Under the pieces are notes generated by a model. The model saw nothing but the letters and a program-made list of their open reading frames with translations, was not told the origin of the DNA and made no database searches. The translations under genes were made by a program, and so were the position numbers. DNA of 64,000 nt, from the NCBI RefSeq assembly GCF_013004375.1, contig NZ_JABERI010000015.1:19668-83667 (forward strand). Direction: 5' to 3'. Origin of the DNA: Acinetobacter terrae. Its GTDB lineage: Bacteria; Pseudomonadota; Gammaproteobacteria; Pseudomonadales; Moraxellaceae. Positions 26,603 to 37,517 of this stretch are shown here, one piece after another; the stretch's first letter is position 1, and every line of letters begins with the position of its first letter.

Positions 26603-26681
26603 GTTTAAATAAATCTGACAAAAAATATATCAGTTCAGGACAAAAGCTAAAATTGTCTAACAATATAAAATCATCAGGCAT

Positions 26682-26713
26682 AAAAAAAGACCGGTGAAAC
26701 ACCGGTCTTTTTC
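26682..26713 (-). terminator. Terminator of the ribosomal super-operon
   Basis: AAAGACCGGT/ACCGGTCTTT with a GAAAC loop and an A run on the left, which is the U tract on the minus strand, 27 nt past rplQ. Confidence 0.93.
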
Positions 26714-26739
26714 GAACAACTGAAGTTCTTTTTGCGAAA

Positions 26740-27105
26740 TTATTTAACTTCGCGATCTACTAGCTCAACGTAAGCCATCGGTGCAGCATCACCTGCACGG
26801 AAGCCCGCTTTAAGAACACGTAGATAGCCGCCGTTACGTTCTTTGTAACGAGGGCCAAGAACTGTAAATAATTTACCTACAGTTGCAGCTGAACGAGTAC
26901 GAGCAAACGCCAAACGACGGTTTGCTACAGAATCGACTTTAGCTAAAGTGATTAAAGGCTCAGCAACACGACGTAATTCTTTTGCTTTAGGAACAGTAGT
27001 TTTAATTAACTCGTGTTCGAACAAAGAATTAGCCATGTTTTGGAACATCGCTTTACGATGACTGCTTGTACGGCCTAATTTCACACCACTATTACGATGA
27101 CGCAT
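26740..27105 (-). CDS. rplQ: 50S ribosomal protein L17
   Basis: L17 binds 23S rRNA near the exit of the peptide tunnel. The 121-residue product starts [21 protein letters not shown], the family signature. It is the last gene of the alpha-operon part, 18 nt after rpoA, and is followed by the operon terminator. Confidence 0.98.
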   Translation of the reverse strand: MRHRNSGVKLGRTSSHRKAMFQNMANSLFEHELIKTTVPKAKELRRVAEPLITLAKVDSVANRRLAFARTRSAATVGKLFTVLGPRYKERNGGYLRVLKAGFRAGDAAPMAYVELVDREVK

Positions 27106-27123
27106 GGTGATAGTCCTACTTAA

Positions 27124-28131
27124 TTAACGGCTACGATAAGCAAAGCGATCGTCCATGCGGAGGCTAGCCGGTGGCCAGTTCTCTAAACGCATGCCCAATT
27201 GCAAGCCTTTCGATGCCAGAACATCTTTGATTTCAGTTAACGATTTTTTACCCAAGTTAGGAGTTTTTAACAACTCAACTTCAGTACGTTGAACCAAATC
27301 ACCGATGTAGTAAATATTTTCTGCTTTCAAACAGTTAGCAGAACGAACAGTAAGCTCTAGATCATCTACTGGACGAAGCAAGATTGGATCCACTTCTTCG
27401 CGAGGCTCTTGAGCAACAGGAGCTTGATCTTTCTGAAGATCAACAAAAATTGCAATTTGTTGTTGCAAGATTGTTGCCGCTTTGCGGATTGCTTCTTCTG
27501 GATCAACTGTACCGTTGGTTTCAAGGTCAATGATCAATTTATCAAGGTCAGTACGTTGTTCTACACGAGCATTTTCAACTGTGTAAGACACGCGCTTGAT
27601 TGGGCTATAAGAAGCATCTAACTGTAAACGACCCACTGGGCGAGTTTCGCCTTCTGGGAAACGTGAGTCAGAAGTCTCATAACCGCGACCTTGAGAAACT
27701 TTCAGGCGCATTTTTAATGAGCCTGAAGCACTTAAAGTGCCAATCAAATGCTCAGGGTTTACCACTTCAACATTATGAGGTAAACGAAGATCAGCGGCTG
27801 TTACGTCGCCAGGACCTTGTTTTTCTAATGTCAAATATGCTTCGTTTTGATCGAACAGCTTAATCGACAATCCTTTTAGGTTCAGCAAGAGCTCGACGAT
27901 GTCCTGCTGCAAGCCTTCCAAGGTACTGTACTCGTGCTCAACCCCTTCTATTTCAACTTCAACCACAGCAGCGCCAGGTAAAGAAGAAAGAAGGATACGA
28001 CGTAAAGCATTACCCAGAGTATGACCAAAGCCACGCTCTAATGGTTCTAGAATCACTTTTGCCGAGGTCCCGCTAGCCGCTTCGACCTTGATCGCTTGCG
28101 GAGTTAGAAACTCATTTGCAGTACGCGTCAT
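27124..28131 (-). CDS. rpoA: RNA polymerase alpha subunit
   Basis: Alpha nucleates RNA polymerase assembly and contacts activators and UP elements. The 335-residue protein has the N-terminal dimerisation domain (about 1-235, with [20 protein letters not shown]), a flexible linker rich in Gln, Pro and Glu, and the C-terminal helix-hairpin-helix domain (about 250-325, with [18 protein letters not shown]). It lies between rpsD and rplQ as in most bacteria. Confidence 0.98.
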   Translation of the reverse strand: MTRTANEFLTPQAIKVEAASGTSAKVILEPLERGFGHTLGNALRRILLSSLPGAAVVEVEIEGVEHEYSTLEGLQQDIVELLLNLKGLSIKLFDQNEAYLTLEKQGPGDVTAADLRLPHNVEVVNPEHLIGTLSASGSLKMRLKVSQGRGYETSDSRFPEGETRPVGRLQLDASYSPIKRVSYTVENARVEQRTDLDKLIIDLETNGTVDPEEAIRKAATILQQQIAIFVDLQKDQAPVAQEPREEVDPILLRPVDDLELTVRSANCLKAENIYYIGDLVQRTEVELLKTPNLGKKSLTEIKDVLASKGLQLGMRLENWPPASLRMDDRFAYRSR

Positions 28132-28149
28132 TATTGCTACCTCAAGGGA

Positions 28150-28773
28150 TTATTTAGAATACAATTCTACAATCAAGCTTTCGTTGATTTCAGCAGGTAA
28201 ATCAGAACGATCCGGTGCAGCTTTAAACGTACCTTCCAATTTAGAATGGTCAACTTCCATCCAAGAAGGAATACCACGTTGAGTAGCTAACTCGATTGCG
28301 CCTTTAATACGCAATTGTTGTTTAGCACCTTCGTGAACTGCAACCACGTCACCCGCTTTAACTTGGATTGAAGCGATGTTAACGCGACGACCATTTAAAG
28401 TGATTGAACGGTGAGATACAAGCTGACGAGCTTCTGCACGTGTAGAACCAAAACCCATGCGATAAACAACGTTATCAAGACGGCTTTCAAGCAATTTCAA
28501 CAAGTTTTCACCTGTTGCGCCTTTAACACGAGCAGCTTCTTTATAGTAATTACTAAATTGACGTTCTAACACACCATACGTACGACGTACTTTTTGTTTT
28601 TCACGTAATTGTAGTGAGTACTCAGATTGTTTTGCGCGGCTTTGACCATGTTGGCCAGGAGCTTTCGCATGTTTTTTTGTCTTAACGTCAAACGGTTTAA
28701 CGCCTGATTTAAGTTGCAGGTCTGTCCCTTCGCGGCGAGAGAGTTTGCATTTTGGACCAATATAACGAGCCAT
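28150..28773 (-). CDS. rpsD: 30S ribosomal protein S4
   Basis: S4 starts 16S rRNA assembly and, in E. coli, represses the alpha operon. The 207-residue protein has the S4 RNA-binding domain at about residues 95-160 ([23 protein letters not shown]) and lacks the zinc CxxC cluster, so it is the zinc-free type. A possible autoregulatory site would lie before rpsM. Confidence 0.98.
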   Translation of the reverse strand: MARYIGPKCKLSRREGTDLQLKSGVKPFDVKTKKHAKAPGQHGQSRAKQSEYSLQLREKQKVRRTYGVLERQFSNYYKEAARVKGATGENLLKLLESRLDNVVYRMGFGSTRAEARQLVSHRSITLNGRRVNIASIQVKAGDVVAVHEGAKQQLRIKGAIELATQRGIPSWMEVDHSKLEGTFKAAPDRSDLPAEINESLIVELYSK

Positions 28774-28785
28774 GAATGTTTCTCC

Positions 28786-29172
28786 TTACACGCGACGTTT
28801 TTTAGGTGGACGACAACCGTTGTGCGGGATTGGCGTCACATCGGTAATGCTGTTAATTTTATAACCCACTGCACCTAAAGCACGAACCGCAGATTCACGA
28901 CCAGGACCAGGACCTTTTACAAGGACGTCCAAGTTTTTCAAACCGTAGTCTAAAGCAGCTTTACCAGCAACTTCAGCAGCTACCTGAGCAGCGAACGGAG
29001 TTGATTTACGTGATCCACGGAAGCCTTGTCCACCTGAAGTGGCCCAAGCCAGTGCATTACCTTGACGATCGGTAATAGTCACAATGGTGTTATTAAAAGA
29101 AGCGTGAATGTGTGCAACACCTTCAGAGACGGTACGGGTGACCTTCTTGCGTGTGCGAGTATCTTTAGCCAT
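28786..29172 (-). CDS. rpsK: 30S ribosomal protein S11
   Basis: S11 lies on the 30S platform and contacts the mRNA exit region. The 128-residue protein shows [19 protein letters not shown] and ends in the conserved [11 protein letters not shown]. It is 13-19 nt from its neighbours rpsM and rpsD. Confidence 0.98.
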
Positions 29173-29191
29173 CTTTTAGCTTCCAGAAATC

Positions 29192-29548
29192 TTATTTCTT
29201 AATAGGTTTGCGCGGACCTTTACGGGTACGTGCGTTAGTTTTGGTGCGTTGTCCACGGACAGGCAAGCTGCGACGATGACGAAGACCACGGTAGCAGCCT
29301 AAATCCATTAAACGTTTAATGTTCATGGAAATTTCGCGACGTAAATCACCTTCGGTCGGAACCTTAGTAATTTCTGCACGAATCGCATCAAGCTGAGCAT
29401 CATCCAATTCACGGATCTTAGTAGTAGTTGGAATACCTACAGCAGCTAAGATGCTCTTAGCAGTGTGGCGACCGATACCAAAGATATACGTGAGGGAGAT
29501 AACAGCATGCTTGTTATCCGGAATGTTTACACCGGCAATACGAGCCAT
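29192..29548 (-). CDS. rpsM: 30S ribosomal protein S13
   Basis: S13 forms the head bridge to the 50S subunit and touches the P-site tRNA with its basic tail. The 118-residue product starts [26 protein letters not shown] and ends in the Arg/Lys-rich [19 protein letters not shown] 106-nt gap to rpmJ marks the start of the alpha-operon part. Confidence 0.98.
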   Translation of the reverse strand: MARIAGVNIPDNKHAVISLTYIFGIGRHTAKSILAAVGIPTTTKIRELDDAQLDAIRAEITKVPTEGDLRREISMNIKRLMDLGCYRGLRHRRSLPVRGQRTKTNARTRKGPRKPIKK

Positions 29549-29654
29549 TCACTTTCTCCAAAAAGGCAGTAGAGATAATCAACCGCCCGACAAAAACCTT
29601 GAGGGGCGGATATTAACCCAATTCACCTACTGAAATCAACAGGTCTTGATTAGA

Positions 29655-29771
29655 TTAACCTTGACGCTGTTTATGACGAGGTTCTGCGCTACAAATCACG
29701 CGGATAACCCCATTACGACGGATAACTTTACAGCTACCACAAATTTTTTTAACAGAAGCTTGTACTTTCAT
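29655..29771 (-). CDS. rpmJ: 50S ribosomal protein L36
   Basis: This 38-residue protein begins [20 protein letters not shown] and ends EPRHKQRQG. It keeps all zinc ligands (Cys11, Cys14, Cys27, His33), so it is the zinc-binding type, unlike S4 and S14 of this cluster. It follows secY by 19 nt, as in the E. coli spc operon. Confidence 0.97.
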
Positions 29772-29790
29772 GATGAAACCTCAAGTGCGC

Positions 29791-31149
29791 TTATCCCTTA
29801 GGATGAGCAGTCGTTTTTCTCATTAACGTTTGATTATCGTATTGATGCGAGGTGAGATGTGCTTGCAGCTGAGCCATAAAGTCCATCACGACTACCACAA
29901 CGATCAGCAAAGAGGTACCACCCAAAGAGAATGGAATACCAAATGAGCTCTGTAATACCATCGGCATTAAACAAATCACTGTGATATAAATCGCGCCAAT
30001 AAAGGTCAAACGATTGAGAATATGATCTAAGTAACGAGCAGTTTGCTCACCTGGACGAATACCAGGCACATAAGCTCCGCTGCGTTTCAAGTTCTCTGAC
30101 ACTTCTTTAGGGCTAAATACTAGCGCAGTATAGAAGTAACAGAAAAAGATAATTAACGCACCAAAGAGCACCAAATACAACGGCTGTCCAGGCGACAACA
30201 CGAGCGCCAAATCTTGCAGGCCACGTTTGATAAATCCTGCACTAGGATCAGCACTACCCACCCATTGCCCTAAGCTCGCAGGGAACAAAAGCAATGAACT
30301 GGCAAAAATTGCTGGAATCACACCCGCCATATTAATTTTTAATGGCAAATGTGTCTGCTGTGCAGTAAATACACGACGACCTTGTTGTTTTTGAGCGTAA
30401 TTGACTGGTATACGACGTTGTGCTTTTTCAATAAACACAATCGCTGCTAACACACCGATAGATAACAAGCCAAAAATTACCAAGCCAATAAGACTTGTTT
30501 GACCATTATCTACTGATGATAAAGATTGCATAATTAAATTCGGCAATCCAGCAACAATACCCGCAAAGATGATCATGGATATACCATTCCCTACTCCGCG
30601 TTCAGTAATTTGCTCACCCAACCACATCAAGAACATGGTACCCGCAACCAGTGAAGTCACAGCAGGAATGTAAAAAGCCAGGCCTCCAGTCAAAGTAATC
30701 CCTTGACTAATAAGTCCTGCACACATCCCAACAGACTGCACAAGTGCAAGCAATAATGTACCTTGTCGCGTATATTGATTTATCTTACGCTTACCTTGTT
30801 CGCCTTCTTTCTTTAAAGCTTCCAGCGAAGGAACTACCGTAGACATTAACTGCACAATAATTGAAGCAGAAATGTAAGGCATGATCCCTAAAGCAAGAAT
30901 TGACATCCGCTCTAATGCACCACCTGAAAACATGTTAAACAAACCCAGGATAGTACCTGAGTTTGCATTAAAAAGATTTTCGAGTGCAGCATTATTAATG
31001 CCTGGTACTGGAATATGTGCTCCTAGTCGAAAGACCATTAATGCACCAATAAGGAACATCATTCGGCGAATAATTTCACGATATTTCACATGAAACGGCT
31101 GCCCTTTCATCATGTTAACATGACCCGAAGAACTAGGAGACATAGACAC
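29791..31149 (-). CDS. secY: Preprotein translocase subunit SecY
   Basis: SecY is the channel of the Sec translocon in the inner membrane. The 452-residue protein has ten hydrophobic helices, the plug/TM2 region with [25 protein letters not shown], and the cytoplasmic loops needed for SecA and ribosome docking ([13 protein letters not shown] and [20 protein letters not shown]). It lies between rplO and rpmJ. Confidence 0.98.
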   Translation of the reverse strand: MSMSPSSSGHVNMMKGQPFHVKYREIIRRMMFLIGALMVFRLGAHIPVPGINNAALENLFNANSGTILGLFNMFSGGALERMSILALGIMPYISASIIVQLMSTVVPSLEALKKEGEQGKRKINQYTRQGTLLLALVQSVGMCAGLISQGITLTGGLAFYIPAVTSLVAGTMFLMWLGEQITERGVGNGISMIIFAGIVAGLPNLIMQSLSSVDNGQTSLIGLVIFGLLSIGVLAAIVFIEKAQRRIPVNYAQKQQGRRVFTAQQTHLPLKINMAGVIPAIFASSLLLFPASLGQWVGSADPSAGFIKRGLQDLALVLSPGQPLYLVLFGALIIFFCYFYTALVFSPKEVSENLKRSGAYVPGIRPGEQTARYLDHILNRLTFIGAIYITVICLMPMVLQSSFGIPFSLGGTSLLIVVVVVMDFMAQLQAHLTSHQYDNQTLMRKTTAHPKG

Positions 31150-31155
31150 TAGCGA

Positions 31156-31596
31156 TTACTCCTCGACTTTGCCGCCAGCAGCTTCAACAGCAGCTTTAGC
31201 GCCTTTAGTCAATGCAACACCTTGAATAGTGAATGCACGAGTAATATCACCAGAAAGTACGATACGAGCACGAGTCATATCTCTACGTACAACATTCGCT
31301 GCTTTTAAGGTTTCAAGTGAAACGATGTCACCTTCAACTTTAGCAAGCTCAGATAAACGTACTTCAGCAGTTTTCAAAGCCAATTGGCTAGTGAAGCCGA
31401 ATTTAGGCAAACGACGATATAACGCAGTTTGACCGCCTTCGAAACCTGGACGTGTACCACCGCTCTTACGCGAGTTTTGACCTTTGACACCACGGCCACC
31501 GGTCTTACCAACGCCAGAACCGATACCACGGCCTAGACGAAGGTTATCACGCTTAGCACCTTCTGCAGGTGCAATAGTATTTAAACGCAGAGTCAT
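31156..31596 (-). CDS. rplO: 50S ribosomal protein L15
   Basis: The 146-residue protein has the glycine- and arginine-rich extended N-terminus typical of L15 ([20 protein letters not shown]) that threads into 23S rRNA, and a globular C-terminal part. It is 6 nt before secY. Confidence 0.98.
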   Translation of the reverse strand: MTLRLNTIAPAEGAKRDNLRLGRGIGSGVGKTGGRGVKGQNSRKSGGTRPGFEGGQTALYRRLPKFGFTSQLALKTAEVRLSELAKVEGDIVSLETLKAANVVRRDMTRARIVLSGDITRAFTIQGVALTKGAKAAVEAAGGKVEE

Positions 31597-31599
31597 GGC

Positions 31600-31776
31600 T
31601 TATTCCTCTACACTAACCATATAGTAAACTTGGTTGATCATACCGCGGTTAGAAGGAGTATCAACAACTTCTACAGTATGACCAATACGACGCAGACCTA
31701 AACCTTGAAGGCTAAGCTTGTGATTTTTCAAGCGATGCGATGAAGATTTAGTCTGGGTAACTTTAATCGTTTTCAT
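31600..31776 (-). CDS. rpmD: 50S ribosomal protein L30
   Basis: The 58-residue product begins [20 protein letters not shown] and has the [21 protein letters not shown] signature of L30. Gaps of 6 nt to rpsE and 3 nt to rplO show tight coupling. Confidence 0.97.
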   Translation of the reverse strand: MKTIKVTQTKSSSHRLKNHKLSLQGLGLRRIGHTVEVVDTPSNRGMINQVYYMVSVEE

Positions 31777-31782
31777 GATTGA

Positions 31783-32280
31783 TTACCCTTGAATTTGTGC
31801 TACAGAAAGACCACGTTTCGCAGCGACTTTCTCAGGAGAAGTCATATCACGCAAACCTTTAAAAGTTGCGTTTACTACGTTAGCAGCGTTTGTAGAACCA
31901 TAGCATTTTGTCAATACGTTATGCACGCCAACAGCTTCTAAAACTGCACGCATAGCACCACCAGCAATTACACCAGTACCTTCAGAAGCAGGTTGCATGT
32001 AAACGCGGCTTGCACCGTGACGAGCATTAATAGGGTGTTGTACAGTACCGTTAACAAGATCAACAGTAATCATGTTGCGACGTGCAGCTTCAAGTGCTTT
32101 AGAAATAGCAGCTGGAACTTCACGTGCTTTACCACGACCAAAACCTACGCGACCATTACCATCACCCACAACAGTTAATGCTGTGAAAGAGAAGATACGA
32201 CCACCCTTAACAACTTTGGCTACACGATCAACGGCAACCAGCTTTTCAACAAGACCTTCGTTTTGTTCAACTTTAGCCAT
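31783..32280 (-). CDS. rpsE: 30S ribosomal protein S5
   Basis: S5 shapes the mRNA entry tunnel and affects decoding accuracy. The 165-residue protein shows the N-terminal RNA-binding domain with [26 protein letters not shown] and the C-terminal [19 protein letters not shown] region. It is 2 nt from rplR. Confidence 0.98.
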   Translation of the reverse strand: MAKVEQNEGLVEKLVAVDRVAKVVKGGRIFSFTALTVVGDGNGRVGFGRGKAREVPAAISKALEAARRNMITVDLVNGTVQHPINARHGASRVYMQPASEGTGVIAGGAMRAVLEAVGVHNVLTKCYGSTNAANVVNATFKGLRDMTSPEKVAAKRGLSVAQIQG

Positions 32281-32282
32281 GA

Positions 32283-32633
32283 TTAGAACTCCAAGCCGTT
32301 TTCACGAGCAGCATCAGCCAAGGCTTTGATACGACCATGATATTTAAAACCAGAACGGTCAAATGCAACTTTAGTTACACCAGCTGCTTTAGCACGTTCT
32401 GCGATTAAAGCACCTACTTTTTGAGCTGCTTCAACATTACCAGTTGTGCCAGCACGTAAAGTAGCATCTAAAGTTGAAGCTTGCGCTAAAACTTTGCCAC
32501 CATCTGCTGAAATAACTTGAGCATAGATGTGACGCGGAGTGCGGTTTACACACAAGCGAGTCGCACCCAATGCACGGATGTGCAAGCGTGTGCTTTTCGC
32601 ACGACGCAAACGGGATTGTTTCTTTTCGTTCAT
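32283..32633 (-). CDS. rplR: 50S ribosomal protein L18
   Basis: L18 helps fix 5S rRNA in the 50S subunit. The 116-residue protein has a basic N-terminus ([17 protein letters not shown]) and the C-terminal [27 protein letters not shown] characteristic of the family. Confidence 0.98.
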   Translation of the reverse strand: MNEKKQSRLRRAKSTRLHIRALGATRLCVNRTPRHIYAQVISADGGKVLAQASTLDATLRAGTTGNVEAAQKVGALIAERAKAAGVTKVAFDRSGFKYHGRIKALADAARENGLEF

Positions 32634-32647
32634 AAGAACCTCGCGCC

Positions 32648-33181
32648 TTATTTCTTCTTAGCTTCTTTACGAAGAACAACTTCATCCGAATAACGAACAC
32701 CTTTACCTTTATAAGGCTCTGGTTCACGATATGAACGGATATCTGCAGCTACTTGACCCAACATATGTTTGCTTGCTGATTTCAAAATGATTTCAGTAGC
32801 AGTTGGAGTTTCAGCAGTTACACCTTCAGGAAGTTTATAATCGATAGGGTGTGAATAACCTAGGTTAAGATGAACAACATCACCTTTAACCGCAGCTTTA
32901 TAACCAACACCGATTAGTTGTAACTTACGTTCGAAGCCTTCACTAACACCTTTAACAAGGTTGTTAAGAACAGCGCGAGCAGTACCAGCTTGCATCCAAG
33001 AATCTTTAGATTCTTTAACTGGAGCAATATGAAGCTGACCTTCTTCCTGTTTTAGCTCGACCAGCGCATGCAGGTTGAAAGACAATGTACCTTTACTGCC
33101 TTTCACTTCGACCTGCCGGCCGTTCTGAGTAACTGTAACGCCATTAGGCACAGTTACTGGGGCTTTAGCCACACGAGACAT
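32648..33181 (-). CDS. rplF: 50S ribosomal protein L6
   Basis: L6 lies near the factor-binding site of the 50S subunit. The 177-residue protein has two homologous halves and ends in the conserved [25 protein letters not shown] region. Confidence 0.98.
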   Translation of the reverse strand: MSRVAKAPVTVPNGVTVTQNGRQVEVKGSKGTLSFNLHALVELKQEEGQLHIAPVKESKDSWMQAGTARAVLNNLVKGVSEGFERKLQLIGVGYKAAVKGDVVHLNLGYSHPIDYKLPEGVTAETPTATEIILKSASKHMLGQVAADIRSYREPEPYKGKGVRYSDEVVLRKEAKKK

Positions 33182-33194
33182 GAGGATTCACCTA

Positions 33195-33590
33195 TTAAGA
33201 AACAAAAGCAATAACTTCACCACCGATACCAGCAGAACGTGCTGCGCGATCAGTCATGATGCCTTTGCTTGTAGAAACAATTGCAATACCTAAACCTTGC
33301 TTAACGCTAGGAAGTGCATCTTTACCGCGATACTGACGTAGACCTGGACGGCTTACGCGTTTCACAGTTTCGATAACTGGTTTGCCTTCAAAATATTTTA
33401 ACGTAATTGTTAAAGTTGCTTTACCTTCAGCATCAGCAACTTCTACGTTAGAAATGTAACCCTCTTGTTGAAGAACGTTAGCAATAGCAACCTTCAACTT
33501 AGAGTTAGGCATAGAAACAGTTTGTTTCTTAGCCATTTGTGCGTTACGAACACGGGTTAGCATGTCGGCAACGGTATCTTGCATACTCAT
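33195..33590 (-). CDS. rpsH: 30S ribosomal protein S8
   Basis: S8 binds helix 21 of 16S rRNA and represses the spc operon in E. coli. The 131-residue product begins [18 protein letters not shown] and ends with the [25 protein letters not shown] signature. A repressor site like that of E. coli would be expected near rplE. Confidence 0.98.
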   Translation of the reverse strand: MSMQDTVADMLTRVRNAQMAKKQTVSMPNSKLKVAIANVLQQEGYISNVEVADAEGKATLTITLKYFEGKPVIETVKRVSRPGLRQYRGKDALPSVKQGLGIAIVSTSKGIMTDRAARSAGIGGEVIAFVS

Positions 33591-33602
33591 TATAGTCGCT
33601 CC

Positions 33603-33908
33603 TTACCAGCTTGCCTTAACCATGCCCGGTACATCACCTTGCATGACAGTTTCACGTAATTTGTTACGGCTTAAGCCGAACTTACGGAAGTAACCATGAG
33701 GACGACCAGTTAAACCACAACGGTTACGAAGACGTACTGGAGACGCATTACGTGGTAATGCCTGAAATTTCATCATCGCTTCGAAACGTTCTTCTTCTGT
33801 TGCATTTACATTTGCAATCGTAGCTTTTAATTCAGCACGTTTTGCAGCAAATTTAGCAACAGTTTTTTCGCGTTTCAATTCGCGATTAATCATACCTTTC
33901 TTAGCCAT
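33603..33908 (-). CDS. rpsN: 30S ribosomal protein S14, zinc-free type
   Basis: The 101-residue protein is the long form of S14 without CxxC zinc ligands; only one Cys remains in [21 protein letters not shown]. It assembles in the 30S head. Confidence 0.98.
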   Translation of the reverse strand: MAKKGMINRELKREKTVAKFAAKRAELKATIANVNATEEERFEAMMKFQALPRNASPVRLRNRCGLTGRPHGYFRKFGLSRNKLRETVMQGDVPGMVKASW

Positions 33909-33917
33909 ATCGACCTC

Positions 33918-34454
33918 TTATTTAAACGGGAAGCCGAATGCACGCAATAGCGCACGGCCTTCGTCATCGGTGCGAGCAGTCGTAGTAACGGTAATATCCA
34001 TACCACGAATACGATCAATCTTATCAAAATCGATTTCAGGGAACATGATCTGTTCCTTCAAACCCATTGAGTAGTTCCCACGACCGTCAAATGATTTCGC
34101 AGAAAAACCACGGAAGTCACGGATACGAGGGATCGCAATAGAGATCAAACGGTCTAAGAATTCGTACATACGTTCGCCGCGTAAAGTAACTTTACAACCA
34201 ATCGGCCAACCATCACGGATTTTAAAACCAGCGATAGATTTGCGAGCTAAAGTAAGTACTGGTTTTTGACCAGCAATTGCTTGCATATCAGAAAGAGCGC
34301 CGTCTAACAATTTCTTGTCAGCTGATGCAGCACCAACACCCATGTTGATGGTGATTTTTGTAATGCGAGGAATTTCCATCACATTCTTAACACCCAATGT
34401 TTCTAACAATTGAGCTTTAAGTTCTTCATTGTAACGTGTTTTAAGTCTGGCCAT
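33918..34454 (-). CDS. rplE: 50S ribosomal protein L5
   Basis: L5 holds 5S rRNA and contacts the P-site tRNA. The 178-residue protein has KITINMGVG, the [25 protein letters not shown] region and the C-terminal [15 protein letters not shown]. Confidence 0.98.
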   Translation of the reverse strand: MARLKTRYNEELKAQLLETLGVKNVMEIPRITKITINMGVGAASADKKLLDGALSDMQAIAGQKPVLTLARKSIAGFKIRDGWPIGCKVTLRGERMYEFLDRLISIAIPRIRDFRGFSAKSFDGRGNYSMGLKEQIMFPEIDFDKIDRIRGMDITVTTTARTDDEGRALLRAFGFPFK

Positions 34455-34470
34455 GGCCTATATCAACCTA

Positions 34471-34791
34471 TTACTTCGCTACCGCCACTGATTCACCATT
34501 TGATTTGAATACGCGAGTTTTCACGCCTTCAGCATCAAATTGGTAACCAACACGGTCAGCCTTTTGGGTTGTAGCATTAAAAACTGCCACGTTTGAGATA
34601 TGAAGCGTAGCTTCCTGAGTTACGATGCTGCCTTCAGCGCCAGTAGCTCGGTTCGGCTTTTGATGCTTCGTCACCAAGTTAAGGCCTTCAACCTTAACAC
34701 GGTCATTTGAAACAGACAGAACAGTTCCCTGTTTGCCTTTTTCTTTACCTGCGATCACAATAATTTGATCGCCTTTTTTAATCTTAGCCAT
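34471..34791 (-). CDS. rplX: 50S ribosomal protein L24
   Basis: An early assembly protein near the peptide exit. The 106-residue product carries the N-terminal KOW motif (KKGDQIIVIAGKEKGKQGTV). Confidence 0.98.
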   Translation of the reverse strand: MAKIKKGDQIIVIAGKEKGKQGTVLSVSNDRVKVEGLNLVTKHQKPNRATGAEGSIVTQEATLHISNVAVFNATTQKADRVGYQFDAEGVKTRVFKSNGESVAVAK

Positions 34792-34800
34792 GAGTGCCTC

Positions 34801-35169
34801 TTATAGAACTTCAGGAGCCAATGAAATGATTTTCATGAACTGTTCAGTACGAAGTTCACGAGTCACTGGTCCGAAAATACGAGTTGCAATCGGCGCTTTG
34901 TTGTTGTTCAAAATCACAGCAGCATTGTCATCAAAACGGATGATAGAACCATCCGGACGACGTACACCGAATTTCGTACGTACAACTACAGCATTCATCA
35001 CGTCGCCTTTTTTAACACGACCGCGAGGAATAGCTTCTTTTACAGTAACTTTAATAATATCGCCAACAGAAGCATAACGACGGTGTGAACCACCAAGTAC
35101 TTTAATACATTGTACGCGGCGAGCACCACTGTTGTCTGCTACGTCGAGCATACTTTCGGTTTGAATCAT
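34801..35169 (-). CDS. rplN: 50S ribosomal protein L14
   Basis: L14 forms an intersubunit bridge and is where silencing factor RsfS binds. The frame opens at 35202, but the standard 122-residue protein starts at [17 protein letters not shown] (35169). A 92-nt gap to rpsQ is the S10/spc boundary, the longest gap in this part of the cluster. Confidence 0.98.
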   Translation of the reverse strand: MIQTESMLDVADNSGARRVQCIKVLGGSHRRYASVGDIIKVTVKEAIPRGRVKKGDVMNAVVVRTKFGVRRPDGSIIRFDDNAAVILNNNKAPIATRIFGPVTRELRTEQFMKIISLAPEVL

Positions 35170-35261
35170 TGCCCTACTCCAAAACCGAGCATCACCGGTC
35201 ACAATTTCGAAAGGCTCAAAGAGTACTCGAAATCAACCGATGATGCAACAAGAACGTCTAA

Positions 35262-35519
35262 TTACTCAGCAGCAGCTTCAATAACTTCCACTAAAGCCCA
35301 AGCTTTAGTTTTAGAAATTGGGCGGCTTTCTTTAATGGTTACCAAGTCGCCGGTTTTAGCAACATTGTTCTCATCATGAGCGTGTAATTTAGTTGAACGG
35401 CGGATTGATTTGCCATACAACGGGTGTTGAACGCGGCGTTCAATAAGCACAACAATAGACTTGTCCATTTTGTCGCTTACGACCTTGCCGGTTAACGTGC
35501 GAACTGTTTGTTCACTCAT
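35262..35519 (-). CDS. rpsQ: 30S ribosomal protein S17
   Basis: The 85-residue OB-fold protein has the [18 protein letters not shown] signature and binds 16S rRNA early. It overlaps rpmC by 4 nt (ATGA). Confidence 0.98.
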   Translation of the reverse strand: MSEQTVRTLTGKVVSDKMDKSIVVLIERRVQHPLYGKSIRRSTKLHAHDENNVAKTGDLVTIKESRPISKTKAWALVEVIEAAAE

Positions 35520-35713
35520 TGTCCGTTCCCCTGTTTTTCGGTAAGGAGTGTCTTGATACGAGCAATAGTCTTACGAGTAAGCGCAACTTCATGCGATTTA
35601 CCCAATTGACCAGTTGCCTTAGCCATACGAAGACGGAATTGGTTAAGCTGTTGCTCATCAAGCAAAGCTGTCAACTCTTCTACCGATTTTTCACGTAGAT
35701 CATTAGTTTTCAT
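35516..35713 (-). CDS. rpmC: 50S ribosomal protein L29
   Basis: A 65-residue two-helix protein at the peptide exit, a docking site for trigger factor and SRP. It begins [20 protein letters not shown]. Its start overlaps the stop of rplP by one base (TAATG). Confidence 0.98.
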   Translation of the reverse strand: MKTNDLREKSVEELTALLDEQQLNQFRLRMAKATGQLGKSHEVALTRKTIARIKTLLTEKQGNGQ

Positions 35714-36126
35714 TACATCACCGTCTTAGTAACGATAGTGGTTTTAAACGGAAGCTTAGCAGCTGCAAGCGTAAACGCTTCACGTGCCAATTCTTCGCTA
35801 ACACCATCCATTTCGTACAAGATCTTACCTGGTTTGATTTGGCAAACCCAGTATTCCACAGAACCTTTACCTTTACCCATACGAACTTCTAATGGCTTTT
35901 CAGTAATTGGTTTGTCTGGGAAAACACGGATAAAGATCTTACCACCACGTTTTACACGACGGCTGATTGTACGACGCGCAGCTTCAATTTGACGAGCGGT
36001 CATTTGACCACGCTCGAGAGATTTAAGTGCAATAGTACCGAAAGATACAGTGCTACCACGATGCGCTAGACCAGTGTTACGGCCCTTTTGTACCTTACGG
36101 AACTTAGTACGTTTAGGTTGCAACAT
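35713..36126 (-). CDS. rplP: 50S ribosomal protein L16
   Basis: L16 helps position the A-site tRNA near the peptidyl transferase centre. The 137-residue protein starts [19 protein letters not shown] and contains [18 protein letters not shown] and [22 protein letters not shown] segments. Confidence 0.98.
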   Translation of the reverse strand: MLQPKRTKFRKVQKGRNTGLAHRGSTVSFGTIALKSLERGQMTARQIEAARRTISRRVKRGGKIFIRVFPDKPITEKPLEVRMGKGKGSVEYWVCQIKPGKILYEMDGVSEELAREAFTLAAAKLPFKTTIVTKTVM

Positions 36127-36129
36127 GGA

Positions 36130-36882
36130 TTATTCTCCTTTTTCAGCAGAACGATCATTGCGACGACCACGACGCTCCTGACCTTCACCACGACCGCGAC
36201 CGCGTTTAGCTGGACGTTCTTCAGCAGGAGCAGGGTTCATGACTTGTTTCATGCCACCTAAGATCTCGCCACGGAATACCCAAACTTTAACACCAATCGT
36301 ACCGTATGTAGTTTCAGCACGTACAGATGAGTAGTCGATGTCAGCACGAAGTGTATGCAAAGGTACACGACCTTCACGATACCATTCAGTACGGGCAATC
36401 TCTGCACCACCTAAACGACCAGAAACTTCAACTTTGATACCTTTAGCACCAGCACGCATAGAGTTTTGAACCGCACGCTTCATAGCACGACGGAACATTA
36501 CACGTTTTTCTAGTTGAGAAGCGATTGCTTCAGCAACTAAACGAGCGTCTAAATCTGGGCGATCGATTTCGTTGATGCTTACTTGCGCAGGAACACCCAT
36601 GATAGATGTTAATTCGCGTTGTAATTTCTCAATGTCTTCGCCTTTTTTACCGATAACGATACCTGGACGAGCAGTGCTAATCGTAATTTTAGCAGCACCT
36701 GTAGGACGTTCGATAAGAATTTTGCTAATCATCGCGTTTTTAAGTTTTTTGTTCAAAAACTCACGAACTTGAAGATCTTTAAGCAAATATTCAGCGTATT
36801 GTTTCGGACTCGCATACCAGTTAGCGTTATGACGTTTCACAACACCTAGGCGGATACCGATTGGATGAACCTTCTGACCCAT
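36130..36882 (-). CDS. rpsC: 30S ribosomal protein S3
   Basis: S3 lines the mRNA entry site and has helicase-like activity with S4 and S5. The 250-residue protein has the KH domain with [13 protein letters not shown] near residues 75-87 and is about 17 residues longer than the E. coli protein owing to an Arg/Gly/Glu-rich tail (about residues 218-250). Confidence 0.98.
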   Translation of the reverse strand: MGQKVHPIGIRLGVVKRHNANWYASPKQYAEYLLKDLQVREFLNKKLKNAMISKILIERPTGAAKITISTARPGIVIGKKGEDIEKLQRELTSIMGVPAQVSINEIDRPDLDARLVAEAIASQLEKRVMFRRAMKRAVQNSMRAGAKGIKVEVSGRLGGAEIARTEWYREGRVPLHTLRADIDYSSVRAETTYGTIGVKVWVFRGEILGGMKQVMNPAPAEERPAKRGRGRGEGQERRGRRNDRSAEKGE

Positions 36883-36883
36883 A

Positions 36884-37216
36884 TCAAACCCCTACCTTAA
36901 CGGTGATGTGACAAGTACGCTTAGTGATACGATCTGCACGGCCTTTAGCACGTGGCATAATACGTTTAAGGCTCACACCTTCGTCAACGTAAATCGTAGC
37001 AACTTTAAGGTCGTCTACATCTAAACTGTTATTGTGTTCAGCGTTTGCAACTGCAGATTCCAACGCTTTTTTCACTAAAACTGCAGCTTTTTTGTTGCTG
37101 AAGTTTAAGATATTTAAAGCGTGAGCAATAGATTTGCCACGAATCAAATCTGCAACCAAACGTGCTTTTTGTGCCGAGATAGCGGCACCGCGTAATTTAG
37201 CAGTAACTTCCATCAT
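36884..37216 (-). CDS. rplV: 50S ribosomal protein L22
   Basis: L22 has a beta hairpin that lines the exit tunnel, a site of macrolide resistance changes. The 110-residue product starts [20 protein letters not shown]; the second ATG (37213) is at a better distance from AAGGTG, so the true start may be three bases later. Confidence 0.98.
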   Translation of the reverse strand: MMEVTAKLRGAAISAQKARLVADLIRGKSIAHALNILNFSNKKAAVLVKKALESAVANAEHNNSLDVDDLKVATIYVDEGVSLKRIMPRAKGRADRITKRTCHITVKVGV

Positions 37217-37222
37217 AGCACC

Positions 37223-37498
37223 TTAACGTTTAGATTTCTTGTCAACACCGTGACCACGATAGGTACGAGTTGGCGCGAATTCACCGAGTTTATGACCAAC
37301 CATATGTTCAGATACAATTACCGGAACATGGTTACGACCATTATGAACAGAAATTGTTAAACCAACAAAATCTGGGAGTATCATCGAACGACGCGACCAA
37401 GTTTTGATCGGCTTACGGTTATTAGCCGCGATAGCCGCTTCAACCTTAGCGAACAAGTGCGCATCGACGAATGGGCCTTTTTTCAGAGAACGAGGCAT
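37223..37498 (-). CDS. rpsS: 30S ribosomal protein S19
   Basis: The 91-residue head protein begins [20 protein letters not shown] and has the conserved [18 protein letters not shown]. Confidence 0.98.
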   Translation of the reverse strand: MPRSLKKGPFVDAHLFAKVEAAIAANNRKPIKTWSRRSMILPDFVGLTISVHNGRNHVPVIVSEHMVGHKLGEFAPTRTYRGHGVDKKSKR

Positions 37499-37517
37499 TG
37501 TCAGATTCCTTTACTTG

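Noticed and set aside
30800..31149. Second SecY start downstream of [12 protein letters not shown]
   Set aside because: [11 protein letters not shown] is a possible later start, but the upstream ATG lies 6 nt after the rplO gene end in the usual coupled layout, so the longer form was kept.
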